From JBGPLJ01 sp035644395 (GTDB taxonomy: Bacteria; Pseudomonadota; Gammaproteobacteria; Steroidobacterales; Steroidobacteraceae), in contig DASQOR010000043.1 in assembly GCA_035644395.1 (NCBI GenBank), positions 1 to 64,000 of the forward strand: a DNA stretch of 64,000 nt. Reading direction: 5' to 3'. Shown piece by piece: positions 9,129 to 17,483 of the stretch; position 1 is the stretch's first letter; each line of letters begins with the position of its first letter. The notes under the pieces were generated by a model, which did no database searches, was not told the origin of the DNA, and saw only the letters and a program-made list of their open reading frames with translations. Both the position numbers and the translations under genes were made by a program.

Positions 9129-11921
9129 TCAAAACGAATTCACAGCCGCAACGGCAATTGCCAGGTTGTAGATGACCTGCGTTACGGCCGTCCATAGAGC
9201 CAGCGGCCTCATGTGCTCAGTGTCGAGTGGCACGACTACCGTGTCGCCCGGATGAATTTCGCCCGTCGCTTTGTGGAACCAGCCGCCGGATCCGGCCGTG
9301 ACACTGCCGTCGGCACGAACCACGTAAATGTGGCTTTTGTCGGCACGCTGCGTCACTCCGCCACTCTTGGCGATGTAATCGTCGCGACCGAGATCCGGCT
9401 GGTACAGATGCGAAGTGACGTTCTGCACTTCACCCAGCACGGATACCTCCTGGCTTCTCCGCGGAACGATCAGCTGGTCGCCGTCCTTGAGCGAGATGTC
9501 GCCCAACGCACCGGGATCGACCTTCAACACCTTGTCCAGGTCGATGACCAGGCGTCCGACCGCCTTTGCATTGCCGAGGTCGACGAGCAGCGACTGGCCG
9601 GAGGCGAACGCCTGCGCGGCCTGGGGATTTGTTTGCGCGGACTGCAGAGCAAGGGTCGCAACGTCGAGCTTGAGCCGCGCCGTAAGGTTCTCAATCTGCT
9701 CTTGCTCGCGCTTCTTCAGATCGTCGCGCGTAAAGACACTCCCCTCGGGAAACGCCTGGGGTGTCAAGCCGCCCGCGCGATTGAGCACCGTGTGCAAGGT
9801 CTCGCCACGCCGAATTGGATACTTGCCCGGGAAGCGGACTTCACCCGTGACGGTGACGACTTCCAGGCTGCGCCAGTTGGGCGTCTCCTTGATGTTCAAC
9901 AAATCGTATGCCTTGAGCGGGACGTCGGCGGCTGAATCCCCGCGAAGGACGGCCGCAAGATCCACTTTCACGAGCTCGGTCTGCCGCTGTTCGCCATTGA
10001 TAACGTCATAGCGCGTGAGCTCCGCATCGCCGCCATATGCCGCATCTTCCAGATTACCGCCCGCACGCAGCAAGTCGCTCACCCGCATGCCGGTCTCGAG
10101 CGGATACTGGCCGGGTGCCTTCACCCGGCCGGCAATCGCTACCGCCTGCAGCGGAGCATCGAGGCGCGATTGCGCCCGCAGCTCGTCGATAAGCGGCGCA
10201 ATTGCGCGGTCACGCCCGCCCTCGTGATCAAAAATGAAGAGGCGATCGCGCGGCGCAAGCTCGAGGTTCGCGGTTCCGTCTGGCGCCTCGATGGCCTTTG
10301 TCAAATCGACCGACCGATAGGTTATCGCGCGATTCGTCGGGTTCTCTCGGCGCACGAGGATGTAATGCGGATCCGCCCCCGGCTTCAGCTCATCGATCGA
10401 TGGCAACACGTCGGTGATCTTGATGCCCGGCCGGAAGGCCATCGATCCCGGGCGATCGACGAATCCCGAAATGGAGACCGAATTCTCGACGACCTCGCGC
10501 ACTTGCGGAACGCGCAGGAAGTCGCCCGTCTGCAGGCGCAGCGCTCGGCCTTCCGCCGTCGTCAAATTCACATCAACGACCGTGCGCTGGCGGCTCTCGT
10601 CGATTCGATCGATGCGGCTCAACCTGGCGTCCGCCTGCGGCGATGGACCGCCAGCCAGGAACAGCAAATCCGCTGCGGTCGAGTTGTCCTTCAACTCATA
10701 GATGGCAGGGCGGCGCACTTCCCCATTCACCGAAGCCGTCAGCCCGACCGGCGGCACGAAGATCACGTCCCCGGCAATGAGCTGCGCATCGTTGCTCGTG
10801 TCGCCGTTCAGCAGCAGGTCGTAGAGGTCGACGTTGCGGACGACTTTACCCGCGCGTTTGAGCTGCACTTTTCGGAGCGAGCCAACCTTCGTAATGCCGC
10901 CGCCGGCGAAAAGAGCGCTCGTCACCGTCGAAAGTCCGCTCACGGCATAGGAGCCAGGTTGTGCCACCTCACCCAGCACGAACACGCGAACGCCACTCGT
11001 ATCGCCCATCGCAACATCGGCGCGCACGCCGATCATCTGGTGCGAAACGCGCGACTCGATGCTTGCCTTGACGGCGCTGAATCGCTGGCCGCCAACGGAA
11101 ACGGGGCCGAGCTGCGGAATATTCACTCGCCCGTCGCGGTCCACGACGAGCGTGAGACTGCGGTTCTGATTGCCGTAAAGCTGCACGTTGAGCTGATCGC
11201 CGGGTCCGACGACATACTCGGCAGGCACGGGAATGCTGGTCACCGAGCCGAAGGAGCCCTGCGCGCTCTGGAAGAGCTCGTAGCCAAACGGCTGGAGCGT
11301 CTCATCGCCCGTCGGCTTGATCATGAGCAAGGTCACGCGGACCAGAAACGCCTTGAGATCTCGATCCGATTGCAGCCGCTTGGAGGCATCGCGCGAAGTA
11401 AGACCGGCCAGCGGCATCGCCTCGAAACCCGGAAGCCGGAGCGCGCCGAGTTGGTCGAGGCGGTAGGGATTCTTTTCGACGATTCGCGCCCGCATCGCAT
11501 CGATGCGCACCTTGTCATCCTGGCTCAACACCTCTGGCGTGATGACGTCGAGATCCAGGACCAGATAGTCCTGCGAGCGCAGCAGCGGCTCGCCGGTCGG
11601 TGAATACCGGTCGTTGTTCGCGGCCTGCGTTTGAATGGGGGTACTGGTCGTCGAATTCGTGAGGGGCGATTTCGGATTCGCCAGCGGTGCACCGGCCCCC
11701 CCGCCCGCTTGCGCGCCGCCAGTGATTTGACTGAGCAACGCGTCGCGCTCCTCCGGCGACAACGATTGCAGGAGTTGGAGTTGTTCAGGGGTCACCTGCA
11801 CGTCCTGGGCGGTGGCCACGGAGCCTTCCGCAACGGACAGCAGCGCAAGCACCGCTCCGGCCAGATTTAAACGCCAACGGATGATCCATTCCGCCACGGT
11901 GCATGCCCTTTCAGAAGTCAT
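9129..11921 (-). CDS. Large SLBB-domain polysaccharide export protein
   Basis: This 930-residue outer-membrane export protein is much longer than Wza or EpsE (about 270-380). After a signal-peptide-like segment (LAGAVLALLSVAEGSVATAQ) comes a Gln/Leu-rich stretch, then a polysaccharide-export (Poly_export) domain beginning at about 235 (PAEYVVGPGDQLNVQLYG), followed by several SLBB repeats (for example VFVLGEVAQPGSYAV and VTVTGEVRFPGKYPI) and a hydrophobic C-terminus. It has no lipobox cysteine. It probably forms the periplasm-spanning exit channel for a capsule. It overlaps the Wzi stop by 11 bases; a GTG at 11897 preceded by AAAGGG is an alternative start. Pairing with Wzi suggests a joint export and anchoring role. 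Confidence 0.85.
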   Translation of the reverse strand: MTSERACTVAEWIIRWRLNLAGAVLALLSVAEGSVATAQDVQVTPEQLQLLQSLSPEERDALLSQITGGAQAGGGAGAPLANPKSPLTNSTTSTPIQTQAANNDRYSPTGEPLLRSQDYLVLDLDVITPEVLSQDDKVRIDAMRARIVEKNPYRLDQLGALRLPGFEAMPLAGLTSRDASKRLQSDRDLKAFLVRVTLLMIKPTGDETLQPFGYELFQSAQGSFGSVTSIPVPAEYVVGPGDQLNVQLYGNQNRSLTLVVDRDGRVNIPQLGPVSVGGQRFSAVKASIESRVSHQMIGVRADVAMGDTSGVRVFVLGEVAQPGSYAVSGLSTVTSALFAGGGITKVGSLRKVQLKRAGKVVRNVDLYDLLLNGDTSNDAQLIAGDVIFVPPVGLTASVNGEVRRPAIYELKDNSTAADLLFLAGGPSPQADARLSRIDRIDESRQRTVVDVNLTTAEGRALRLQTGDFLRVPQVREVVENSVSISGFVDRPGSMAFRPGIKITDVLPSIDELKPGADPHYILVRRENPTNRAITYRSVDLTKAIEAPDGTANLELAPRDRLFIFDHEGGRDRAIAPLIDELRAQSRLDAPLQAVAIAGRVKAPGQYPLETGMRVSDLLRAGGNLEDAAYGGDAELTRYDVINGEQRQTELVKVDLAAVLRGDSAADVPLKAYDLLNIKETPNWRSLEVVTVTGEVRFPGKYPIRRGETLHTVLNRAGGLTPQAFPEGSVFTRDDLKKREQEQIENLTARLKLDVATLALQSAQTNPQAAQAFASGQSLLVDLGNAKAVGRLVIDLDKVLKVDPGALGDISLKDGDQLIVPRRSQEVSVLGEVQNVTSHLYQPDLGRDDYIAKSGGVTQRADKSHIYVVRADGSVTAGSGGWFHKATGEIHPGDTVVVPLDTEHMRPLALWTAVTQVIYNLAIAVAAVNSF

Positions 11922-13368
11922 AGCGCCACTCTACAAATGCCCTGAGGCCGGTGTCCACGCCAACCGGTTGCGGGTCGTCGGCGCTGTCGTGGCCGATCCC
12001 GAGCTTCACGGCGCCCCAGGGCGTTACCGTGGAATATCGCACCTCGATGTCCTCGAGCTTCGTGGCTAGCGCGGCTACCGTGTGCCGCGAATCGGCCACC
12101 GTCGCGTTCCGGTTGAGGTCTGCGCGGCGAACGAGAAGTTCCCAGGCATCGCCCTTCGAGTTGGTCCAGACCGCCCCAAGCGAATACATGCGCCCGTCTC
12201 CATCCATGGCGTGGCCAATGCTATGGCCGCGGAAGCGATAGCCGACCGTGTAAATGTTGCTCTCGTACGCACAGTCGAAATCGGGTTCCTGTCGCGAAAA
12301 GTTGCACGCGGTGTCCGCGTATTCGAAATGCGCCCGTAAAGTGCCGCCGCCGAGGCCGAACCAGGTTTCGGCTCCGAAGAGCCCGAGGAACTTGCTCGGC
12401 AGATACCCCGCTTCATCTTCGCCGGTCATCTGCCCGTAGAGCGCGATCGGGAGTTTCGAGGAAGCCCAGCGCACGTCATAGCCCGCGAGTTGATCGCCCG
12501 GCTGCTGATCGAGCGGCTGATCATTGTCATTGCCGATGAGCAGATCCCAGAAATCACTGAAGCTGCACGGGCGCCCTTCCCCGCACCAGAGCGCGGAGCG
12601 GGACAAGCCGATCTCGAGCTGCTTCATCGGCTTGAAAGTCACGCGCGCGGCAAAGAAACGCGTCCGGTCGAAATCCGCTCGATCGTTTTCGAGCTGGCCG
12701 AACGCGAGGCTCGCGCGCCACGGCCCGAACCAGCGCAGCACGGGCAGGTGCGACGCTTCGGAATAATTGCGTTCGATCGTGACCGCCGGAATCGGCCGCG
12801 CGCTGTTCGAAAGAATGAGGCTCCCTTCCCAGCCGGGGCCCCACCAGCGCTCGATGAAGCCCGCGGAGATCATGAAATTCCCGACGTTCACGCCGATGTA
12901 GGTGCCATCGGGTCGAAACGATTGGCCGTCGCTCGGGTTGACGACGCCGGCCGCCTGGAGATTCATCGCCCAGTGATCGCTCATCCAGCTCGCGCCGAGT
13001 TCGAGCTCGCCCTCCTCGCGCGGCGTCGCTTCGAACGTGCGCAGCTCGATCGGCTTCTCGGCGCCGCGCACGGTCGCGGAAAACTGCCCGCCTCTTTGCA
13101 TGGCCCGGCGTGCCGCGCGCTGTACGCGTTGAAGCGCGGCGCTCGTCACGTCGTCGAGCACGCGATCGGCACCGACCGCCAGCGCATCGCGGGCGACGTC
13201 GGGCCAGGAGATCGGCCACGTCGTGATCGGGCTCTTGAGGATGCCTCGGTCCGCGAGAATCTGGATGTCGCTGCGCAGCCCGACGTTGCCCGGCGCGAGC
13301 CACGGCGCCGCATGGGCGAACGTAGCCACAAGAATGAGCGCCCAGACTCCATGACGGGATCGATTCAA
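11911..13368 (-). CDS. Capsule assembly Wzi-family outer-membrane protein
   Basis: This 485-residue protein has a signal peptide (WALILVATFAHA) followed by the Wzi start WLAPGNVGLRSDIQILADRG and many alternating beta strands ending in an aromatic residue (VEWRYDF), as expected for an outer-membrane barrel. Wzi proteins hold capsular polysaccharide at the cell surface. The only good start is a TTG at 13368. It shares its plan with the second Wzi protein at 37662-39191 (GWIDRYWG there, GFIERWWG here). It is followed directly by the SLBB export gene and transcribed divergently from the translocase gene. Confidence 0.85.
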   Translation of the reverse strand: MNRSRHGVWALILVATFAHAAPWLAPGNVGLRSDIQILADRGILKSPITTWPISWPDVARDALAVGADRVLDDVTSAALQRVQRAARRAMQRGGQFSATVRGAEKPIELRTFEATPREEGELELGASWMSDHWAMNLQAAGVVNPSDGQSFRPDGTYIGVNVGNFMISAGFIERWWGPGWEGSLILSNSARPIPAVTIERNYSEASHLPVLRWFGPWRASLAFGQLENDRADFDRTRFFAARVTFKPMKQLEIGLSRSALWCGEGRPCSFSDFWDLLIGNDNDQPLDQQPGDQLAGYDVRWASSKLPIALYGQMTGEDEAGYLPSKFLGLFGAETWFGLGGGTLRAHFEYADTACNFSRQEPDFDCAYESNIYTVGYRFRGHSIGHAMDGDGRMYSLGAVWTNSKGDAWELLVRRADLNRNATVADSRHTVAALATKLEDIEVRYSTVTPWGAVKLGIGHDSADDPQPVGVDTGLRAFVEWRYDF

Positions 13369-13513
13369 TGGAATTGCTTTTATACAGGGTGATCGGCCCT
13401 TCGAACGGCGCTCATTCTACGTGACGGAAAGCGAGCATCGCAACTTAAGATTCAATAGCTTACGACGACTTTCGCGGAAGGAAATTCAAATCGGATCGCT
13501 TTAGCGTCCGGCG

Positions 13514-13529
13514 TGTCAGGCACCTGACA
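13514..13529. promoter_or_regulatory. Perfect inverted repeat TGTCAGG-CA-CCTGACA
   Basis: Two 7-base arms separated by CA form an exact palindrome between the divergent wzi and translocase genes, 64 bases before the translocase start. The size and position fit a dimeric repressor or activator site. No regulator can be assigned; the sequence is not a Crp/Fnr consensus (TGTGA-N6-TCACA or TTGAT-N4-ATCAA). Confidence 0.4.
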
Positions 13530-13563
13530 GAACTCCGTTCGCGCCGTCCCTAGGCTCTCTCTT

Positions 13564-13580
13564 GTGTCGGCAAGCGACAC
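13564..13580 (+). promoter_or_regulatory. Inverted repeat GTGTCG-N5-CGACAC next to the ribosome-binding site
   Basis: A 6-base perfect inverted repeat sits directly before the AGGGAG ribosome-binding site of the translocase gene (start 13593). It could be a second operator or an mRNA hairpin that influences initiation. Evidence is sequence symmetry and position only. Confidence 0.35.
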
Positions 13581-13592
13581 AGGGAGCGGCAG

Positions 13593-14978
13593 ATGAACAA
13601 CGCAAATGATGCCAGCGGTTTCGAGCGGTTCCTCAGCTTGTTCACGCGGGTGCAGCCAGGCGAGGGCCGCTGCATCGCCGTCCTTTGCCTGCAGGCCTGC
13701 GCCCTCATGGCGGCCTACTACCTCATTCGCCCGGTTCGCGAAGCGCTGATCCTGACCCAGGGTGGAGCGGAACTGCGGAGCTATGCCGTCGGACTGCAGG
13801 CCGCGCTCCTGATCGCGATCATTCCGGCCTACAGCACGCTGATCCGTCGCGTGGACACGAGCAAGGTGTTTCAGTACGTCAACGCTTTCTTCGCCGTGAA
13901 TCTCGTCATCCTGTCGCTGGCCGGCCTTGCGGGCTTTCGGCTCGGCTTCCTCTTCTTTATCTGGGCCAGCATTTTCGGCGTGATGACGGTGACCCAGTTC
14001 TGGGCCTTCGCCACGGACGTCCTCAGCGTCGACAGCGGTCAGCGCCTGTTCGGCATCATTGCGGTCGGCGTTTCCTGCGGCGCCTGGATGGGCGCGCGAT
14101 TGTCCCAGGCAAGCATCGAGATCCTGGGCCCGTATGGACTGATGCTTGCCTCGGCGGCGACGCTGATGGGTTCAATCTGGGTGAGCCGCTGGGCGCGTGC
14201 GAGCGTGCCCGTCGCGTCGCGCAGCGTGCCACAAGCCGATGCGCGGGCGACAAAAGACGTTCGGGACAGCGCGACACGCTGGCTCGGCGGTTTCGCCGTC
14301 ATCGGGCGCAGCCGCTACCTCCTCTGCATCGCGGCGCTGGTGGTCGTTCTCAACTGGATTACTTCGACCGGTGAGTACGTGATGTCGAGCTGGCTCCTCG
14401 ACATCGCGCACCAGCAAGCTGCGGAATCGCCGGCGGTCTTCATCGGCAAGTTCATGGGCCGTTATTGCTCGGCCATCACGCTGGTCGGATTGCTGGTCCA
14501 GCTGCTCCTGGTCTCGCGCATCATCCTGGTGGCGGGTCTGCCGCGCGCATTGATGATCACGCCGCTCGCCTTCCTGGCCGGCTACCTGCTGATCGGAGTG
14601 TTCCCGGTGTTCGCGGTCGTGCAGGCCGTGCTCGTGGCGCAACGCAGCCTCGACTATTCGCTCCTCAACACGACCCGCGGCGCTTTGTTGCTGCCCGCGA
14701 GCCGCGAGGTGAAATACCAGGCCAAGACTGCCTTCGACACCTTCTTCTACCGGTTCGGAGACCTGCTATCGACGGTCTCGGTGTTTGCCGGCACGAGGCT
14801 CCTGCACCACCCACGCATGCAGTTCATCTGGCTGATATTGATCCTGAGCGCAACGCTGACGTTGCTGGCGTGGCTCATCGGGCGCGAGTACCAGCGCAAC
14901 TTCCCCAGGCGGAGTGCGCCGTCACTGACGGCCCCGGTCGGCGGACCTGCGACCGGCGTAGTTGCCCTTCAGCAGTAG
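13593..14978 (+). CDS. ADP/ATP translocase (NTT/TLC)-family membrane carrier
   Basis: This is a polytopic inner-membrane protein of 461 residues with about 10-12 hydrophobic segments. The N-terminal pattern (AYYLIRPVREALIL) and overall length fit the bacterial NTT/ADP-ATP translocase superfamily, whose best-known members import nucleotides in Chlamydia and Rickettsia; free-living bacteria carry homologues of unknown substrate. ATG 13593 follows an AGGGAG site. It is divergent from wzi and convergent with the phosphatase-kinase gene, whose 3' end overlaps it by 57 bases on the other strand. A nucleotide substrate is not established; a general MFS-like role is the alternative. Confidence 0.75.
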   Translation: MNNANDASGFERFLSLFTRVQPGEGRCIAVLCLQACALMAAYYLIRPVREALILTQGGAELRSYAVGLQAALLIAIIPAYSTLIRRVDTSKVFQYVNAFFAVNLVILSLAGLAGFRLGFLFFIWASIFGVMTVTQFWAFATDVLSVDSGQRLFGIIAVGVSCGAWMGARLSQASIEILGPYGLMLASAATLMGSIWVSRWARASVPVASRSVPQADARATKDVRDSATRWLGGFAVIGRSRYLLCIAALVVVLNWITSTGEYVMSSWLLDIAHQQAAESPAVFIGKFMGRYCSAITLVGLLVQLLLVSRIILVAGLPRALMITPLAFLAGYLLIGVFPVFAVVQAVLVAQRSLDYSLLNTTRGALLLPASREVKYQAKTAFDTFFYRFGDLLSTVSVFAGTRLLHHPRMQFIWLILILSATLTLLAWLIGREYQRNFPRRSAPSLTAPVGGPATGVVALQQ

Positions 14979-16694
14979 GTCGCGGCGCTTGAGCAAGGCG
15001 TCGATCTGGCGCTTCTTCAGGTACGGGCCGAGCGCCGCCTGCAGCTGGCCGCGGTTCAAGGTCGCCAGTCGTCTGGCGAGCGCCGGCGGTACGGTGAGAT
15101 CACCGCGGTAGAGCAGGTGCGGTGAGTTCATGTCAGTGCGGAACGCGCGCGTGTGGTCGATGAGAACCAGCGTCCAGTCCTTGGTAAAAAGCGCGTTCTC
15201 CTGCGTGCGGTCGGTATTGTCGATCAGGACGTCGAAGACGTTCATCAGGTTGTACTGCGGACCGGCGGCGCAGTCGCCCGCCGGCTCGAGCTTGCGCTCC
15301 AGCATCCGGCGCACGTTGACCGCGCCGTCGATCCAGAACTGCAGGATCCCGCGATGCTTGCCGATGGTCCGGGCGACCGTGACCGGCACCATGTTGAGGT
15401 CGAGCAGGCGATCGAGCTTGTAGGCGGCAAGTTCGTATTCGAACCGATCCGACGTGGCGATCGCGGGGCTTCTGCCGAGCTCGTCGGTATCGACGGACAG
15501 GTCCTTGAACACGGCGCGCAATTCCACGCCACCCTTGCGCAGAGTGACGCGCCGCGGATGCGTGACGCCCGTGTCGAGATCCTCCATCTCGACCACCTCC
15601 GCTTGCCCGAGCCATTGCTCGAGCGCGTCATCGTCCAGCCCCGCCGGGCGCGCGCCGACCGCTCGCGGCGCCACCTCCGGCTGCATTCGCTCGCCGGGGC
15701 GATCGGCATAGGCGACCGACCATCGGCCATTTTCGAAGACGAGCGCCGCGGGCGAGCCCTGGTAGAACGTCCGCAACATGCCCGTGTCGAGCAGCAGGAC
15801 GCGGCCATCGAATCGACTCTGCACCCGGCGCGTGGCTGTCGGCGTGTGCCCGACGATCACCCGCGACACACCGAGCGCGGCCAGCGCGGCATCGAGGTTC
15901 TCGGCCTCGGTGTACGGATAGCAAAGCGCCTGGCCGCGATACCAGGTCGGGCTTTTCGAGGTGAAGAGATCCGGCTGCTGCGCGTCCCGCACCTCCGGCG
16001 CAGCCTGCAGGTAGGCATCGAGCTCGGCGTGCAGGCTCCGATTCGTCTCATCGAGCCCGTCTGCCGCAACGAGCGCCGGCAGGCCACCATGCACGAAGGC
16101 CGTATCGTTGATGACGATCAGGAAAGGTTTGGCGAGGAGCCAGCTGCCGTACTTGCCCGTCGCTGAGAATGCCGCGGTCCTGGCGTAGTAGCCGGCCGGC
16201 TCCAGGGCATCGAAGTCCGCGCGAACGGCCTGCGGTTCCTGCTCGCGAAGTCGCAGCCACGCTTGCTCGCGCAGCGCTTCGTCCTCCTTGCCGGCGAACG
16301 CCGTATACTCCGCGGCGGACACATAGCGCAGGTCGCCGACGATGTTCATCACCTCGTGGTTGCCGAGCACGACATGTACGGCGCCGCCGGCCGCAGCCGC
16401 CTCGCCTTCGAGCCGCATCACGAGGTCCAGGACCTTGCGCGAATCCGGCCCCCGGTCGAGGAGATCCCCGAGGCTCACGAATTGAGTGTCGCCAGCCCGC
16501 CAGTGCAAGCCGGCGTCGATGATCGCGGCTTCGCGCAGTATCGAGACGAATTCGTCATAGCCGCCGTGCACATCGGCCACCGTGACGATGCGATGCACCC
16601 CCTCGAATCGAAAATCCGGGCCGGCGTGCGCCGCGCCCGCGACGAGCAGCGCGAGGAAAGCGACGACGAACGCCAGCCGACTGCGCACGGCCAT
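14922..16694 (-). CDS. Exported metallophosphatase fused to a kinase-like domain
   Basis: From ATG 16694 the protein is 590 residues with a clear signal peptide (LAFVVAFLALLVAGAAHAG); an earlier in-frame ATG at 16829 would bury it and lies inside the neighbouring Crp gene. Residues about 30-335 form a calcineurin-like, Shewanella-type phosphatase: DVHGGYDE (41-48), GDLLDRG (76-82), GNHE (111-114), VHGG (201-204), VGHTPT (281-286). Residues about 365-590 look like a HipA/Fam20/lipid-kinase-type fold: candidate ATP lysine in VFKDLS (Lys397), a catalytic-loop-like DNTDRTQEN (492-500) and a metal aspartate in LIDHTRAF (Asp513). It would act in the periplasm or beyond. The phosphatase call is strong; kinase activity is inferred from motifs. 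Confidence 0.75.
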   Translation of the reverse strand: MAVRSRLAFVVAFLALLVAGAAHAGPDFRFEGVHRIVTVADVHGGYDEFVSILREAAIIDAGLHWRAGDTQFVSLGDLLDRGPDSRKVLDLVMRLEGEAAAAGGAVHVVLGNHEVMNIVGDLRYVSAAEYTAFAGKEDEALREQAWLRLREQEPQAVRADFDALEPAGYYARTAAFSATGKYGSWLLAKPFLIVINDTAFVHGGLPALVAADGLDETNRSLHAELDAYLQAAPEVRDAQQPDLFTSKSPTWYRGQALCYPYTEAENLDAALAALGVSRVIVGHTPTATRRVQSRFDGRVLLLDTGMLRTFYQGSPAALVFENGRWSVAYADRPGERMQPEVAPRAVGARPAGLDDDALEQWLGQAEVVEMEDLDTGVTHPRRVTLRKGGVELRAVFKDLSVDTDELGRSPAIATSDRFEYELAAYKLDRLLDLNMVPVTVARTIGKHRGILQFWIDGAVNVRRMLERKLEPAGDCAAGPQYNLMNVFDVLIDNTDRTQENALFTKDWTLVLIDHTRAFRTDMNSPHLLYRGDLTVPPALARRLATLNRGQLQAALGPYLKKRQIDALLKRRDLLLKGNYAGRRSADRGRQ

Positions 16695-16741
16695 GACACC
16701 GGTGAGTTGAAGCGCAACGAGTCTACGCGCCGGTTCCCCGC

Positions 16742-17431
16742 GTGACGACACTCGCCGCGAAAATGATGCTCGAGCGCAGTCCGCTCTTTCGCGGCCTGTC
16801 GCCGGAGATCCAGGGGCAGATCGCGGCACGTGCCATCCAGCGAAGCTATGCGGCGGGCGATGTGATCTTCATGCGGGGCGATGCCGGCGATGCGCTCTAT
16901 GGGGTCGTGAGCGGCAAGGTTCGCATCAGCGCCGGCGCGACCGACGGCAAGGAGATCTTCCTCAACATCATGGAGCCGGGCGATACCTTCGGCGAGATTG
17001 CGCTGCTCGATGGCGGCGCTCGAACCGCGGCGGCCACGGCCATCGTTGTGAGCGAGCTCGTATTGATCCGTCGCGAACATTTCCTCGAGGTGCTGACCCA
17101 CGAGCCAAGGTTCGCGCTCGAATTGCTGCGGCTCTGTGGCGAGCGGCTGCGCTGGACCAGCGGCCAGGCGGAAGACGCCGCCTTGCTCGACGCCGGGGCA
17201 CGCCTCGCCAAGCGACTGCTCAACCTCGGGAAGCTCCATGGGCAGCGCACCGATGCAGGCGTCGCCCTGCGCATCTCCCAGGAGGAACTCGCGAGCTTCC
17301 TCGGCCTGTCCCGCCAGGTCGTCAATCAGCACCTGCAGGGCTGGCGGTCACAGGGTTGGGTTGATCTCGGGCGCGGGGTCGTCACGGTGTGCAATGAGGG
17401 TGCGCTCAAGGTGAAGGCGGGCATGCCCTGA
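16742..17431 (+). CDS. Crp/Fnr-family transcriptional regulator
   Basis: This 229-residue regulator has an N-terminal cyclic-nucleotide-binding fold (GDVIFMRGDAGDALYGVVSG, PGDTFGEIALLDGG) and a C-terminal Crp-type helix-turn-helix (ISQEELASFLGLSRQVVNQH). The N-terminal cysteines that hold the Fnr iron-sulfur cluster are absent. The PGDTFGEIALLDGGARTA segment matches the phosphate-binding cassette reasonably well (Glu and Arg present), so cyclic-nucleotide binding is plausible. The start is a GTG at 16742; ATGs at 16763 and 16766 are alternatives. It is divergent from the phosphatase-kinase gene (47 bases) and lies 52 bases upstream of the cyclase-domain gene, which suggests a functional link. 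Confidence 0.85.
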   Translation: MTTLAAKMMLERSPLFRGLSPEIQGQIAARAIQRSYAAGDVIFMRGDAGDALYGVVSGKVRISAGATDGKEIFLNIMEPGDTFGEIALLDGGARTAAATAIVVSELVLIRREHFLEVLTHEPRFALELLRLCGERLRWTSGQAEDAALLDAGARLAKRLLNLGKLHGQRTDAGVALRISQEELASFLGLSRQVVNQHLQGWRSQGWVDLGRGVVTVCNEGALKVKAGMP

Positions 17432-17483
17432 TCGTGCGCGCCCGCGGCCGCGAGCTATACTCGGCCGGGAATTGCAGGGTGCC

